Source of the DNA: Trametopsis cervina
Lineage: Eukaryota > Basidiomycota > Agaricomycetes > Polyporales > Irpicaceae
Length of the DNA: 64,000 nucleotides
Assembly (NCBI GenBank): GCA_022385755.1
Contig: MU278374.1
Coordinates: 1-64,000, forward strand
Reading direction: 5' to 3'
Shown: one piece after another, positions 45,669 to 56,800 of the stretch
Position numbering within the stretch: the first letter of the stretch is position 1
How the letters are laid out: every line of letters starts with the position of its first letter
Made by a program: the position numbers and the translations under genes
The notes under the pieces: generated by a model
Seen by the model: only the letters and a program-made list of their open reading frames with translations
Database searches by the model: none
Told to the model about the DNA's origin: nothing

Positions 45669-48009
45669 CTATCGAACTTCTTTAATACCCAAGAATAATA
45701 ACCCCCTCTTCGCCTTCTCCACTTCCTCCTCCAAAGCCCGTCCATCCGCACTTGACCACCGAACATCAGCGGGCAGTTCCTCCACGCTCTTGCCAGAACG
45801 GATCGCATTTTCGAAACTGCTCTTCCTCGCATTCAGAGCCGCCATCCGGCGGGGGTCAGAGTGCCCGGTGAAGATTATAAGGGCGGTACGAGGCGGCAAG
45901 ACTTCATAAAGCTGAGTCAGCTGTGCGTTCAGAGTCGATAGGACAGCGCTGGTGTCTATCGGCGTTGGGGATAGATCTTCGTCGGGTTTCTCTGCGACCA
46001 CATCGCCTGTTGATTTATTCGTTATCCCTGGAAAGCAGTCAATGGCAATTCTTACAATTGAATCAATACGTTACTCACAACCTAAGGTATCCGCAAGCGC
46101 CGTGAAGCGACCAAAAGAGAAAGTATGAGACGGAATCGCGTTCACGAGGCCTTCAAGGACCTCATCGTCCGATTTACACGCAACCGTCGTCGTTGCCTTC
46201 GAACCATGCCAGCTGGCAGGGTTCCCATGATCGACTACGGCTGAAGTGACCACACCATTTCGCGCACGCGACATCCGCTCGAAGATCGACTCAAAGTCTA
46301 CCTTGAACTCGCCGTACCCCGGGCCTATATCAAACTCAGTCAATCGCAACGTTCCCGTGGACTCATCTGCTACGCTTACCATTCGCAACTTTCTTCTTCA
46401 GCAAATCCAAACACGCCCGCGCGTCTTCCTCCGGGTCATGTCCGCCCTCACCGCGATTCTGGATCTCGCGCCCACACCACTTCTTCGTGAGCCACGCCAA
46501 ACCAGGCTTGAGCGGCCGGCCTCGTGGATGGTGGAAGATGACGGCGGTGTCAATGCACCTGCCATGACATATTTTCATCGCCTTCAGGTCAGATTCCAGC
46601 GAATGCCCAAGGAGGACAGGCGTCGGAGACACCGAGAGCATGCTCATGACCTGACCTTGGACTTCCTCAAATGTCGTGGTCACATCCGCCATGGCTTCTG
46701 CAGTTATACCAGACCACCTAACGCAGAATCACTGAGCAGCGCTCCAGATGACGATGCAGTTATGTCACGTACCTAGTCAAGTAATCTGTGATGGGCTTCT
46801 TCGGTCTGACGAGCTTGTCAAAAACCACTATACCCGAAGCGAAGTCAATGACACAAACTCGTGCAAGCTCTTTCCCGGCTTCCGTTTGACACTTTCGCAG
46901 AGGGTAAGGTAAGGGCTGGTAGCAGCTGTGTGAACACGCGACATACCATCTCGCAATCAATGGCCAAGATACGCGGACCTCCTTCCGGTGTTGAGGATAT
47001 CGTGTCTGAGGGCTCTGGAGTCTCAATCCACCCTTCCGTTTTTTCGAACGTATCCGCGAGATACGAAGGAAGCGGGTAGTCGTTCTCGATCATCTGCTCT
47101 ACCGTGAGCATATACTTTAGCGGCGATTTCTCTTGGGCCTTCTCTGCTACACGACAATTAACTCGAATCCCGACAGCACAACACAGCATAGGTGAAGACA
47201 CCTACATGTAACTCTCTCCAAAATCCTCCGCTTTTTCTCCTCGCCAGACACAGGCGATTGGAAGAACGCACCCATCACGGAGTGCATTCGCGTCTGGTCG
47301 CCTGGTGCATGCGTAGGACACGCATGGCTGAATGTTTTCGAGATGAACGGGACGCCATGTGAGGCATTTGGTGCGGGTAGTGGGATCTCGATGGGGAGGT
47401 TGGGGTTTGTTGTCGCGGATGTGGGAAGGGGAGGTAGGGAGAGTAGGTCCGGGGTCAGCCCTGGAATGAGGAGGGTGACGACTTTTTGGATGGTCCGAGG
47501 GTTCTAACATTGTGGCTTGTAAGTATCGTAGAGGAGTATTCTATTTGTTCATTATAACCCACCTCAACTCGGACCCAGCTTGACGGAGGAGCGTCTGCAG
47601 CAAGGTGTAGCACCAAGTCTCGTACGTCCTGCCCAATGACCTCAGCACCCCAGAGCACAGAGAATAAACGAAATAGATGCTCACGTTAATGCCCACCGCA
47701 TCCTTCCGCTTAAGAATCTCGCCTCTAGAGTACAAAAACCTCGGTGCATTCGCCTACATAACCCCAATAGCAAAACATCAGCACCACACAACAGTCTCTT
47801 ACACCAAAACATAAAACACACACGTCCAGCTTCCCCTCGACCTTCCGGACCTTCTTCGCCTTCCTCTTCTCCACCTTCGTCCATCCGCCATCAGGCCCAT
47901 TCGCGTCTGGGACACTAGGTCCAGGCGACTCGGGCGGCGTCGCTTTGAACTTTTTCGCGGCCGGCGAAGCGTTGCCGTGCGTTTGGGAGAGGTCCTGGGA
48001 CCGTTTCAT
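45669..48009 (-). CDS. REX1: DEDDh 3'-5' RNA exonuclease, REX1-like
   Basis: Multi-exon minus-strand gene starting MKRSQDLSQTHGNASPAAKK, with a Lys-rich nuclear-signal-like stretch KVEKRKAKKVRKVEGK. The exonuclease domain carries all three DEDDh motifs: ExoI ILAIDCEM, ExoII LLGHSLESDLKAM and ExoIII GGHDPEEDARACLDL. HGRCIDTAVIFHHPRGRPLK and GLAWLTKKWCGREIQ between them are typical of Rex1/Rex3 enzymes, which trim 3' ends of 5S rRNA, tRNA and other structured RNAs in the nucleus. The C-terminal region (LIIFTGHSDPRRMAALNARK) matches the extension found in Rex1 orthologues. Intron signs are GT-AG, each about 45-70 bp. Divergent from the JmjC gene across 217 bp. Confidence 0.85.
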
Positions 48010-48226
48010 TGTGTGGCAAGAGCTCAGTGACCGGAGGCACTGGTCCGGCTAATGCAGTATATGGAGGTTGGTCGTTTGAGCTTGGGTGTGCTAAAGTGTG
48101 AGACGCCAATGAAATTACGCAGAGTAAACGATGCTGACTAAGACGCGAATTTGAAGTTTGCGGTCGATCTCACGGTGCCAATCCCAAACCTCTCAACTCT
48201 GCAAGTTCGCCTATCGATTGGACACA
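48010..48226. promoter_or_regulatory. Divergent promoter of REX1 and the JmjC gene
   Basis: The two start codons are 217 bp apart on opposite strands, so control sequences for both lie here. No clear TATA box or known site was recognised. Confidence 0.5.
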
Positions 48227-49845
48227 ATGGACAAACGCGAGCTAGAGACTATCGAGTCGAGCATCCCCGCTCGCGATTTCTTCAAAACCTACATCTCCAA
48301 ACGACACCCCGTCGTGGTCAAAGGCCTCCCCGACGATGAAAGCTTCAAAGCGCGAGCCTGGGTATATCATACCACTCTCTCTATGCCAGGATAACCACTC
48401 ATTATCGAGTTTTCAAGACAGACCTGCGCTACCTATCCAGCAAAGCCGGCTCCGCCCCCGTACTAGTCGAGCCCTTGCACCCATCCACTCTCCAATTCGG
48501 TACAGACGTCCAGCGGCTCTCCATGCCGTTCAGCGACTTCGTCCAGTCTCTACAGACCGATGACAACAACGGATCGCACCACTACCTGACGACGCAGTAC
48601 GCGGAGCAGGATGGGGATGAGTTGACGGCGCTCCCGCCGCCCGCTGACCGGCTTGTGGACGACTTCCCGCGCGTACCGCGTATGATGGGGAATCTGGTGC
48701 TGCAGCAGGTGAACCTATGGCTGGGCCGATCCAAAGACGGGTCTACTTCTGGTCTTGTAAGCCTCTTTTTCTCCTTTATCTTCTCTCCATGCATGACTGG
48801 CTTCGTCGGACAGCACCACGACTTCCACGACAACCTCTACTGCCTCCTGCGCGGCCACAAACGATTCGTGCTCTACCCGCCCTCCTCTGTCAAACACCTC
48901 TATCCATACGGTACCCTCGAGACGCTGCACCCGAACGGCGTGATCTCGTACGTCTCCTCCCCCGTGCGCGCGGACGGCCTGCCGATGCGTCTCGCGCTCA
49001 AGACGCGCGTGAAGGCGATCGAGGCACAGCTGGACGCGCTGTCCGCTGGCGAGGCGAAGGGGAAGAGCAAGGGAAAGGGAAAGGGGAGGGAGGATAGCAA
49101 GGCAAGGAGGGCGCTCGTGGAGGCGCATGATGAGGCGTTGGATGAGCTTGCGAGGTATACGCTCGAGGCGGAGGATGGGGTGGATGTTGGAGAGGAGGTG
49201 GATGATTTTGATGAGCTTATGGCGGGGTTGGGGGATGATGAGTTCGCGGATGAGGACGGTGATGTTTCGGGTGATATACGGGCGGACGACGATGGCGAGG
49301 AGGACGATGGCGATGAGGAAGGCGACAGTGAATCAGACGACGACGCCGGAGAAGGGTTTGCCGACGAAGGAAGTGAGACCGATTCCAAAGAACCCCCCTC
49401 ATTCTCCCGCATCCCCACCGCCCTCCTGCACAAGTCCCTCAACCTCCCCACAACAGCCCTCCCCCCTCCCTCCGCCTCCCTCACCTCTTTCCCCAACTTC
49501 TCCAAGACACCCGCGCCATACGTCGTTGAGCTGAACGCAGGTGACATACTGTACCTGCCCGCGTCGTGGTGGCACGAGGTGACGTCTTCGTCTGGCAACG
49601 GAGACGAGAAGGGAGGAGCTGTACATATGGCGTTCAACTACTGGTTCTACCCGCCCGACAACTTGGGTAGCTTTGATGCGCCGTATGCGGATACGCTTGT
49701 GTGGGATTATTTGCGTGCGCAGGACGGAGGGGCGGGTGGTGTGATGGACGATGCGGGGAAGGTGGAGGCGGACCAGGAGGGGAGTGCGGGGAAGCGGAAG
49801 GGTGAGGCGGTGGGTTTTGGACCGAGTAAAAGGAGTAGGCGGTAG
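48227..49845 (+). CDS. JmjC-domain oxygenase-like protein
   Basis: Three exons (48227-48361, 48418-48756, 48814-49845) give 501 residues. Cupin_8/JmjC fold: MDKRELETIESSIPARDFFK, FFKTYISKRHPVVVKGLP, VLQQVNLWLGRSKDGSTSGL, then iron ligands His159 and Asp161 in HHDFHDNLYCLLRGHKRF, and the distal His in LYLPASWWHEVTSSSG. Such Fe(II)/2-oxoglutarate enzymes hydroxylate proteins or tRNA; the closest in layout are JMJD-type fungal cupins, but the substrate is unknown. The segment 48757-48813 is read open by translation (57 bp, no stop) but has GTAAGC...CAG splice sites, and removing it gives the normal SGL-HHDFHDN junction, so I call it an intron. A highly acidic insert (about residues 240-330) separates the two halves of the fold. 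Confidence 0.8.
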
Positions 49846-50320
49846 GATGGGGAGAGTTTGTGTCATGACGAAGACGCAAAATAACCAGGCAATAGTGTCC
49901 CCACAAAACGAGGTCATCGAACTTCGGTTCAATGTTGGCCGAAGAGTAAATATATGCTCTTCCATGTATATTTTACAGATGTTTGTTGTATTTCTCAACT
50001 TTTGGCATACCTTTCACGATACACATATGGGCTGACGGTCACCAAATCGCGCTGTCCGGACAACGTAAGACAGAACATGCCTCATTAGCACCGCGTCCAT
50101 TCGTCCGAATACCCTGCAGACCGTCGCACTCACCAGTTCAGTCGTTCATAAGCAACCTGTGCGCAAAGGGCAAATCTCTGAATTGCAAGCATGTACTAAA
50201 TGAAGAAAGGTCCGTATGTGTCTATCTATGAGTCCAAGTCCGTGTGCGCCGCTCAAGCCAGCGAATCCGCTCTAAATCTGATCTGAACTGTCCATGGCAA
50301 GCACCAAACCTCACCAACCT
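49846..50320. other. Intergenic between convergent JmjC and transporter genes
   Basis: 3' flanks of both. Contains TATATGCTCTTCC and other AT-rich words near 49950; no gene recognised. Confidence 0.5.
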
Positions 50321-52250
50321 CTACACGTAATTATGCGTATGCACATCCTTCTCCTCATTCACCGTGCTCGTCTCGCTCTCCTCCCCATACTTGCTACCAT
50401 GGGAGGAGGCGAGCAGGGTATCCTTGATGACGTCCTCGTCCTTCGCCATGAAGATCTCGCCCTTCCAGAACGCGTACGCGGTGAGCGTGAAGAGCACGAC
50501 CCATGCGATGCACATCAGGATGACCATGATCATGTGCCAGATGAAGAACCCCTGGATGTTGAATGTGTCGCCGAGGAGACGGATGGTGGCTATCCACCCC
50601 ACTGCGCGACGGATCAGCAAATGCACTCCATGAATGGAATGGGGTGGAGGAACGTACCGTTAGGGAAGGTCAGCGCCCAGCCTGAACAGAGACGACGTTA
50701 GAATTAACGATGTCACCGTGAATAGAGGTAGAGTACTTACAGCCCAAGATCTCATGGAGGTGCTTGTGCAGCTTGAACCAATACGGCAGCGCCCCAAAGA
50801 TGAAGAAGAACACGGCGAGACCAAACAGCAACAAGCCCGCCACGACGCTCGATGCGTACCAGATCTCACCAGCCAGAGGCGACACAAGGCCATACTGCGG
50901 CAGTCTTTCGAAAATGAAGCATGAGCAAACACAACGTGGTGAGACACGCGACATGCTTACATCTCCTGGGCGCGCTTGCCAAGATTGATAAGCGCCAACG
51001 CAGTGAATCCGGGTGGGCCGCACGCCACGAAGGCCCCGTTCGCCTGATGCCCATCGAGGAATCCAGTCTAGACCCGCGTCAAACACGCATCAAATTCAGA
51101 AATTAAACATACACGCACCATCATGATTCTAAAACCGCGATCCGATCGTGGCAGTGTCAGCAACATGCTAAGAAGTGCTAAGCCGGGCTGTGATTGGGCG
51201 GATTGCTCACCGGATGATGTAGATGCAGATGTAGAAGAACGTCACGAAGAAGCCAAGACCTGTGCGCGGAGCGATGTGAGGTTAGTGCGGTGGGTGGCGG
51301 TGCTGAGTGCCAAGAGTGAGGCGAACCTTGGAAGATGTAGCCGGTTAGTAGGACGCCAAGAGAGCGGGGGTCGGAGGCGGGTATCACGCGCAGGACGTTG
51401 AAGGCTACTACGCCGACGAGCATCTGGTGGGTGGGTCAGCATTGAGCAGAGCGATCGACGGCAATGCACTACTGACCATAGGGAAAACCTGAAATATCCT
51501 GCGTTAACACGTGCGGTTACTAGACGAAAGGGCTACTCACCAAGAATGCCCAGGCCGGTGTGAATGTCTTCAGGTCGTGCGGGTTGTTGAACCAGATCAT
51601 GAGCATGGGGAAGCACACAAGGCATGCAAACGTCACGTAAACCCTACGCGTGACGAACAGGTTCACGATGAATTCATCACGGAAAAACTGGATATCACTC
51701 ACCAAAACAGCGCGTATATGAACCCGGGATGCACATGAGACGGTACGGCGTAGTTGATGGTTCCAATGAGGATGGTGGCGAACGACAGAACCTGCAAAAG
51801 GCCTTGAGAACTAAACACATTCCTCGAGATACAGAAAACGCACAATCAGTGGCACAAATATGCCCTTGACGGGGTCTTTCAGAAGCCGCCACGCCTGTCT
51901 TGGATACACTGCACATCACATCAGCATACATCCCACGATCAAATCGTGCAGCGTACAAATGGCTTGGAGGAGCAGCGTAGTCGAGTTGAGCAGGAAGAGC
52001 GCCATGTTGAGGAAGTAGAACGCGGTCTCGACATGCGTCAACGCGTGCGAGTGGCTCTTGATGCCCGACATCGCGACGTACACCGCGCCAGTGCCCATTC
52101 CTATCGGGAACTGCAGCGCGCACCACCGTCAGCGACTCGAGCAGTATGAGGAGAGCTGGGACTCACTGCTTGCCATGACCACCCATGTATGCGCTTTGCG
52201 AGCCGGCTGACGTGCGGAGTCTCCGTCGTTCCTTGGTTATCAGAGTCCAT
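50321..52250 (-). CDS. TDT-family transporter (malate or sulfite type)
   Basis: Multi-exon minus-strand gene starting MDSDNQGTTETPHVSRLAKR, ending VNEEKDVHTHNYV. The membrane core matches PF03595 (C4-dicarboxylate/malic acid transport, including Mae1 and the sulfite pump Ssu1): HGWSWQAFPIGMGTGAVYVA (helix 1), AFYFLNMALFLLNSTTLLLQ, GTINYAVPSHVHPGFIYALF, LMIWFNNPHDLKTFTPAWAF, MLVGVVAFNVLRVIPASDPR, GAFVACGPPGFTALALINLG, SSVVAGLLLFGLAVFFFIFG and FFIWHMIMVILMCIAWVVLF. About ten helices. Mae1 and Ssu1 cannot be separated confidently; the conserved GPPG loop and HPGFIYALF are shared. Many short introns of 50-65 bp. Converges with the JmjC gene. Confidence 0.75.
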
Positions 52251-53504
52251 ACCGCCGATTGAATCGTTTGTTCGAGTCGAGGGAATCGAGTACAACAGAT
52301 GAAAGAGACGAGAGAGCGGAAAGGACCGTAATGTGCCGCGCTGCGTGCACCAAAAGACAAAACCACAAACGGGTAAAGAAAGAAAGAAAAGGAAGGGAAA
52401 ATTAAAGACCTGCTTAAATACCGTAACGTGTGCAGGCCCAGCTGCGAGAAGAAGAAGATTCGAAAAGGAGGGGGCGTGCCCGAGCCGCCGCAGTCTGTTC
52501 GCGCGACGGAGAGAAGCATGATATAAGAAGTTCGCGTAGCCGACGCCAAGCCAGGCTAGCTGTCCGTGCGCGGTCTCAAGCAGGGAGCCAATCTCGTCGG
52601 GGCTTCTAGCGTCGACGGGTGGCACTGTAGGCTGGATACGCCATGCACGGACACTGCCTACGTACTGTGGGCCATCGACGCGATGCGAGCTTATCGGAGA
52701 CCTCGTTGTGATCTCGCGCGACTTGGCGTAGATGTGTTCGAAACTGCGAGCGAGGCCAAGAGCATTCGAAACCGCGATGGAGGCCAAGCGTGTTTTGACT
52801 GTGCACGATCGCGCGTTCATCCGCCAGCGCGAAACGCCAAGGTGGAAGAGAAGACGCAGGTGTGGTGCGAGGTCACTATAGCTATCGGTGTCGGTTGTTA
52901 TGTGGGATGGAGCGTGTTCGCCTGTGGCAAGCTTGGCGTACAGGAAGGGTCCTTTACCAGTCCGCAGTCAGTTGTCATCACCCGTCGTGTGCGCGCGACG
53001 AGCCCCCGAGGCAGTACGAGATCGCTATGTGTCGTGCTTGGCACACAAGTGTCTCTCACCGCCCCGCGGAGATGTACGTAGAGAGCATATCCTAACAGAA
53101 ATGGATTGCACGATGAGTGTGGAGTGCGCTTTGCAAAATATGTGCTGGACAGCTTGGGTGCGCATGAGGGTGTGCGGTGTTGAGAGTGGACGCGTGGACG
53201 CGTTAGGGACCTTGGTCGGGATCACCCGTGCACACGACGCTATGGCGTGAGGACCCCGGACCACTCCCGCGCGCTTGATCACAGAGCGATCGCGGCCGAA
53301 AGGAAGAGGTCTCCTCACTCCCATATTATGTTCCACATACCATCATCGGCATCAAGCAGCATTAGTGCGCGCAAGAGCAGCTCGGAGTTCTTCACACAGC
53401 TTTGCCGTCGGAACCCACTTGACTGGAGTACATGAAACGGCAGTCACACCCTCGCAGCCGGTTCGTGCATGCAATCCAATACGATCGCACGTATGATTGC
53501 ATTC
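52251..53504. other. Interval upstream of the transporter and the coiled-coil cluster
   Basis: A 171-residue open frame (52566-53081, plus) has no recognisable features and biased GC composition; I do not call it. Promoter of the transporter lies between 52251 and about 52500 (AAAGAAAGAAAAGGAAGG near 52376). Nothing else seen. Confidence 0.4.
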
Positions 53505-54056
53505 CTACGAGGGGCTAGGCAAGTTTGCATCCTGCAAGTTCCTCAACATCTCTTCTGCACACTCCGCCCTCTCCTTGGCCTTTTTCTCACTCGCCCTAGC
53601 CTCCTTTTCTCTTTTCCTCGCCTCCTTAGCTTTCTTCACAGCCTGGCTCGCCTGCTCCCTGGCACACTCCTCCCTCCTTATAGCCGCATCAAGCTGCTCC
53701 TGCAAAAAGGCAACAGCTATCTCTGCAGTAGCGGCCTCCACCTCCGCGGCCTCCTTCTCTCGCCACAATTGAGCCATCTCCGACGCGTGCCTATGCTTTT
53801 GGCCGCGGCTGCTCGACTCTGAACAGCATCCTGCGGTTGCAAGCGGTTCGGAGCTGGAGGGTACAAAGAACAGGGCTTCCTCCTCGGCTTCCGGGTACTC
53901 TTTCTGGTCCGCAGAAAGCGGTGAGCGTTTGTGTGGCGATTGTCTACGCGGGTAGTGACGGGACGGGCTGTAGAAGAGGTGAGGGCGAAGAGCCTCAATG
54001 CTTCGAACGGTTTCTTTGTCAAATACTGCACCACAGGCTGGACACTTCGTAGCCAT
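53505..54056 (-). CDS. Tandem family copy A: CPxCG + EALRPHLFY + coiled coil
   Basis: 183 residues. N-terminus MATKCPACGAVFDKETVRSI has a CPxCG knuckle (only two Cys), followed by EALRPHLFYSPSRHYPRRQ, the conserved core of the family. Then a Ser/Glu-rich linker and a C-terminal coiled coil of about 100 residues dense in Ala, Glu, Lys (KKAKEARKREKEARASEKKA). I do not recognise the family. First of six same-strand copies. It shares upstream sequence with copies B, D, E and F, including CACGTG at 54164-54169. The start is the ATG before KCPACG; an earlier frame extension to 54071 would add MGQPS. Confidence 0.6.
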   Translation of the reverse strand: MATKCPACGAVFDKETVRSIEALRPHLFYSPSRHYPRRQSPHKRSPLSADQKEYPEAEEEALFFVPSSSEPLATAGCCSESSSRGQKHRHASEMAQLWREKEAAEVEAATAEIAVAFLQEQLDAAIRREECAREQASQAVKKAKEARKREKEARASEKKAKERAECAEEMLRNLQDANLPSPS

Positions 54057-54163
54057 CGATGGTTGTCCCACAGAAACTAGCGATGGCGTTTGAACGCTGT
54101 CAAACGGGGTCTATAGAGGCGGAGCTGTGTACGACGCGTCGCGGTCATGTGACGCTAATTGCT

Positions 54164-54169
54164 CACGTG
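54164..54169. promoter_or_regulatory. CACGTG box upstream of copy A
   Basis: 108-113 bp before the ATG of copy A, within GCTCACGTGC. A related GCGGTCATGTG lies 20-30 bp nearer the gene. The same box occurs at nearly the same distance before copies B, E and F. Confidence 0.5.
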
Positions 54170-54296
54170 CAGGAAAACGCGCCTGGGGCGGGCTGGCTCT
54201 GACCGCGAGATGTCGAACGAGACAGCCTTTTTGCACCTCCAAATCGACTGTCTAACATATAGCGCAGCCTTAATGCACAAATGGATGTACAGCACA

Positions 54297-54911
54297 TTAC
54301 ATTTCTGTAGCCGGTCCGAACAAGCAATTCAATACAACCATGCGTTGTTCCAGTTCCACAAGACTGGGATCAGCACCTCTTTGCAAACTCTCCAACTCTT
54401 CCTCAACGCGTTCAGCCCTCTCTCGCGCACATCTCTCCCTCTCCTCAGCCTCTCTAACCTGTTGCGCCATGAACCCAGCAACCTGGTCTGCCCTAGCCAC
54501 CCCCTCTCTCTCCAAGCGAGCCTCCCTTTGCGCATCTGCCTCCGCCTGCGCAAGCCGCGTAGTGAGTGCGGTGATTTCCAGTGTCGCAGCATCTATCTTC
54601 GCCTGCATCTCTTGCCTCAGCTGAGCCATTTCCGACTTGTGCTTGTACCGCAAGACGCGCAACACCATGGGGTCGTAGGGCGTGAGACGTATCATGTTCT
54701 CGAGGTCATCTGCGGCGGGGGCGGTGACAACTTTGGAGCTCGTGTGAGGAACGATGACGTTCGTGGTGGACGAGAGCGGCGAGCGTTTGTCCGTTGCTTT
54801 GCGCGGATATGAGCGAGTGTTTCTGTAGAAGAGATGCGGGCGGAGAGCCTCGACGCTGCGGACGTTCTCTTTGTTGAAAGCGAGGCCGCACCCTGGACAC
54901 TTTGTCGCCAT
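54297..54911 (-). CDS. Tandem family copy B
   Basis: 204 residues. MATKCPGCGLAFNKENVRSV then EALRPHLFYRNTRSYPRK, so the knuckle and core are intact. Linker with DLENMIRLTPYDPMVLRVLR, then a coiled coil (EMAQLRQEMQAKIDAATLEI, TRLAQAEADAQREARLEREG, EREERCARERAERVEEELES-like) ending VVLNCLFGPATEM. The core, linker and coil order match copy A, but the linker has its own sequence. Upstream homology to copy A covers about 120 bp. Function unknown; the CPxCG knuckle might bind zinc only if dimerised, since one knuckle supplies two ligands. Confidence 0.6.
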   Translation of the reverse strand: MATKCPGCGLAFNKENVRSVEALRPHLFYRNTRSYPRKATDKRSPLSSTTNVIVPHTSSKVVTAPAADDLENMIRLTPYDPMVLRVLRYKHKSEMAQLRQEMQAKIDAATLEITALTTRLAQAEADAQREARLEREGVARADQVAGFMAQQVREAEERERCARERAERVEEELESLQRGADPSLVELEQRMVVLNCLFGPATEM

Positions 54912-55017
54912 TGGTGGTGGACTCAGGTTAACCAAGTTTGTGTTTGGGCGCTGTCGAACGGAGCCTGTAGAGGCGGAGCGTGAGCAACGCGTCGCGGTCA
55001 CGGGATGCTAAATTGCT

Positions 55018-55023
55018 CACGTG
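55018..55023. promoter_or_regulatory. CACGTG box upstream of copy B
   Basis: 107-112 bp before the ATG of copy B, in GCTCACGTGCAAGAGAACA. A decayed copy of GCGGTCACGTG (GCGGTCACGGG) sits nearer the gene. Confidence 0.5.
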
Positions 55024-55124
55024 CAAGAGAACACAACCCCAGCGGCGGCCTGCCGGCAAGGAGACCTCGAGACACAAAAGCACAGGTAACGGAGACAGGA
55101 AATTCCAAGCAAGATCAAACATCA

Positions 55125-55830
55125 TTACAGTCCTAAAAGAGACGGGGAGAAACAGCCTCTTGTGCATGCTCTAGCTTCTCGCGGAGCCAGCATTGCAAAC
55201 ACTGCTGCTCCTCGGCACGTCTCGTTCTCTCCACTGTTCTTTGCCGTCTCGTTGAACTTCTTCAACTCGGCCTTGAGCTCCTTCACCTCCGCCTGTGCTT
55301 GGTTCTCCCTCTCCCTCGCCTGAGTCTCCTTCTTTTCCGCCTTACGGAGCTGTTCCTCTAGTACAGCGACGAGCTTGTCCCCCGAGGCTCTTTGTAACCG
55401 CGTAGTGATACCATTGGAATCCGAACGAAGCATATGGCTACCAGCCGAAGTATTTAACCCACTATGCGGCCGTGGTAGTGGTGGAACACCATCAGATGGA
55501 ATCTATACGCCGGGTGGTGTTCAAACTCGGTGGCACTAATTGACGCGCCGCACTGTGAGTGAATGCGACTCACCGCTGCCACAACCGGCCGCGTAGACAG
55601 TACGATGCACGAGACGTCGGATATGGCGCCACACGCTCCTGCTTGAAGCAGAACTTCTCGTGTCGTATCAGCAGGAACATGCTGGCTGTGGAGAGAGCTC
55701 GTCCACTACGGAAGAAGAGGCTTGATGATCATGCTGCGTTCACCTCTTCTGAGACATGTGCCCTCTGCCTCAAGCGCCGTCGAATGCGGACAGAGTCAGT
55801 GCGCGGGTAGCGCGAGAGCGCGACGCTCAT
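55125..55830 (-). pseudogene. Tandem family copy C, 5' half decayed
   Basis: Only the coiled-coil half reads cleanly (55125-55433: LVAVLEEQLRKAEKKETQAR, then EVKELKAELKKFNETAKNSG). The expected EALRPHLFY region upstream (about 55690-55790) is only a weak DNA match with frameshifts. Yet the family-type upstream sequence is present further on, with CACGTG at 55902-55907 in TGATCACGTGCAAGAGAACG, very like copy B. So this is a complete unit whose N-terminal coding part has decayed. An open frame from 55433 could still make a short protein. Confidence 0.45.
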
Positions 55831-55901
55831 TCGGTATGAATCTGGAGATGAACAAGAGCAGGCTCGCGCGTACACGCGTCGGGATGCTAGTTGAGACTGA
55901 T

Positions 55902-55907
55902 CACGTG
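55902..55907. promoter_or_regulatory. CACGTG box of the copy C unit
   Basis: Sits in GATCACGTGCAAGAGAACG, matching the copy B upstream region base for base over most of 25 bp, so it marks the original promoter of copy C. Confidence 0.4.
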
Positions 55908-56040
55908 CAAGAGAACGTGCTCTTCTGTGTTACGGCGCGCTCAGCAGATGGAATGCGAACACTGCCATCCCTTGAAGACCTCAAAGCAGTTCTAGGGATT
56001 TTACTTGATACAGATATACACGACAGAAGCAAATTCGGTT

Positions 56041-56732
56041 CTACTTAGACTTAGAGGGAGGACCCTGCTTGGCTAATACTAAGGTCATCAGTTTGTCATT
56101 CGCCACCTTCGCCTCTGCCTTTGCCTCCTCCGCGGCTTTCTCCGCCTTCTCGAGCTGGGACCTGAGTCCGGCATTGATGGTACCTTCGTATTGCACCCTC
56201 ACAAGCGCTGTCGCAAGCTCCCCTTTCAGTCTGGTAATCTCATCCCTCAGCCGCGCCGCCTCCCCTTCAGGTGACTCAAATAGTCTCCTCTCCGTTGGCC
56301 CTATCTCCGGAGACGGGACCCCCTGGATGTTGCATAACATGATGGACGTAGTAGTGTATGTACTAAAGGGGGAGGGAGTGGTCAGTGAACTGTGTGGGAG
56401 GAAAGCGTCATTCTTCCGAGGTGCGTCGGGGGCATTGGTGTGTGTGTGCGGGGGCGTGACAAGGTCCACGCGTTCGCCAGGCTGCTGGTCAACGGCGAAC
56501 AGTATTGGGGCCCGAGCACGTTAGGAGCGACTCCGTCGTGGCCGTCGCCAGCCGAGGGCACGGCGAGGGCTTGGGTGTCGAAAGAGAGTGGCGAAGGAAT
56601 GTAGTACGGCCGTCTGCGGGGATATGAGCGTCGAGCCTGGCTGTAAAAGAGGTGGGGACGGAGAGCCTCGATACTGCGAAGGCCGCGGCAGTGGGATGCG
56701 ACGCTGCCAGCTGTACGGCTTCCCGCAGTCAT
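56041..56732 (-). CDS. Tandem family copy D, two parts in different frames
   Basis: The 5' part (start 56732: MTAGSRTAGSVASHCRGL, then RSIEALRPHLFYSQARRSYP and RRRPYYIPSPLSFDTQAL) and the 3' part (SPEIGPTERRLFESPEGEAA, then a coiled coil ending AEAKVANDKLMTLVLAKQGP) lie in different frames, with a TGA between them. Either an intron or a frameshift joins them; the CACACACACACC segment near 56440-56455 is a plausible slip site. The CPxCG knuckle is absent, replaced by ASHCRG. CACGTG lies 63-68 bp upstream (56795-56800). Confidence 0.45.
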
Positions 56733-56794
56733 TGACGGCTGCAGAGGAAACAGGTTGCGGTGTCCGCGTGTTCAAGTTCGTAGCATGCCGCGGT

Positions 56795-56800
56795 CACGTG
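56795..56800. promoter_or_regulatory. CACGTG box upstream of copy D
   Basis: In GCGGTCACGTGCTGCG, the fuller shared motif GCGGTCACGTG also seen before copies E and (as GTGGTCACGTG) F. Closer to the start codon than in the other copies. Confidence 0.5.

Noticed and set aside
48475..49845. JmjC protein read as one uninterrupted frame
   Set aside because: The 57-bp in-frame segment has splice sites and interrupts a motif that is contiguous in the family.
52566..53081. 171-residue plus-strand open frame
   Set aside because: No domain, no signal, no splice pattern, and overlapping minus-strand frames; probably a by-product of GC content.
55559..55810. Plus-strand frame with CALCLKRRRM as a zinc-finger gene
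   Set aside because: It lies over the decayed 5' half of copy C and has no partner cysteines or start context.
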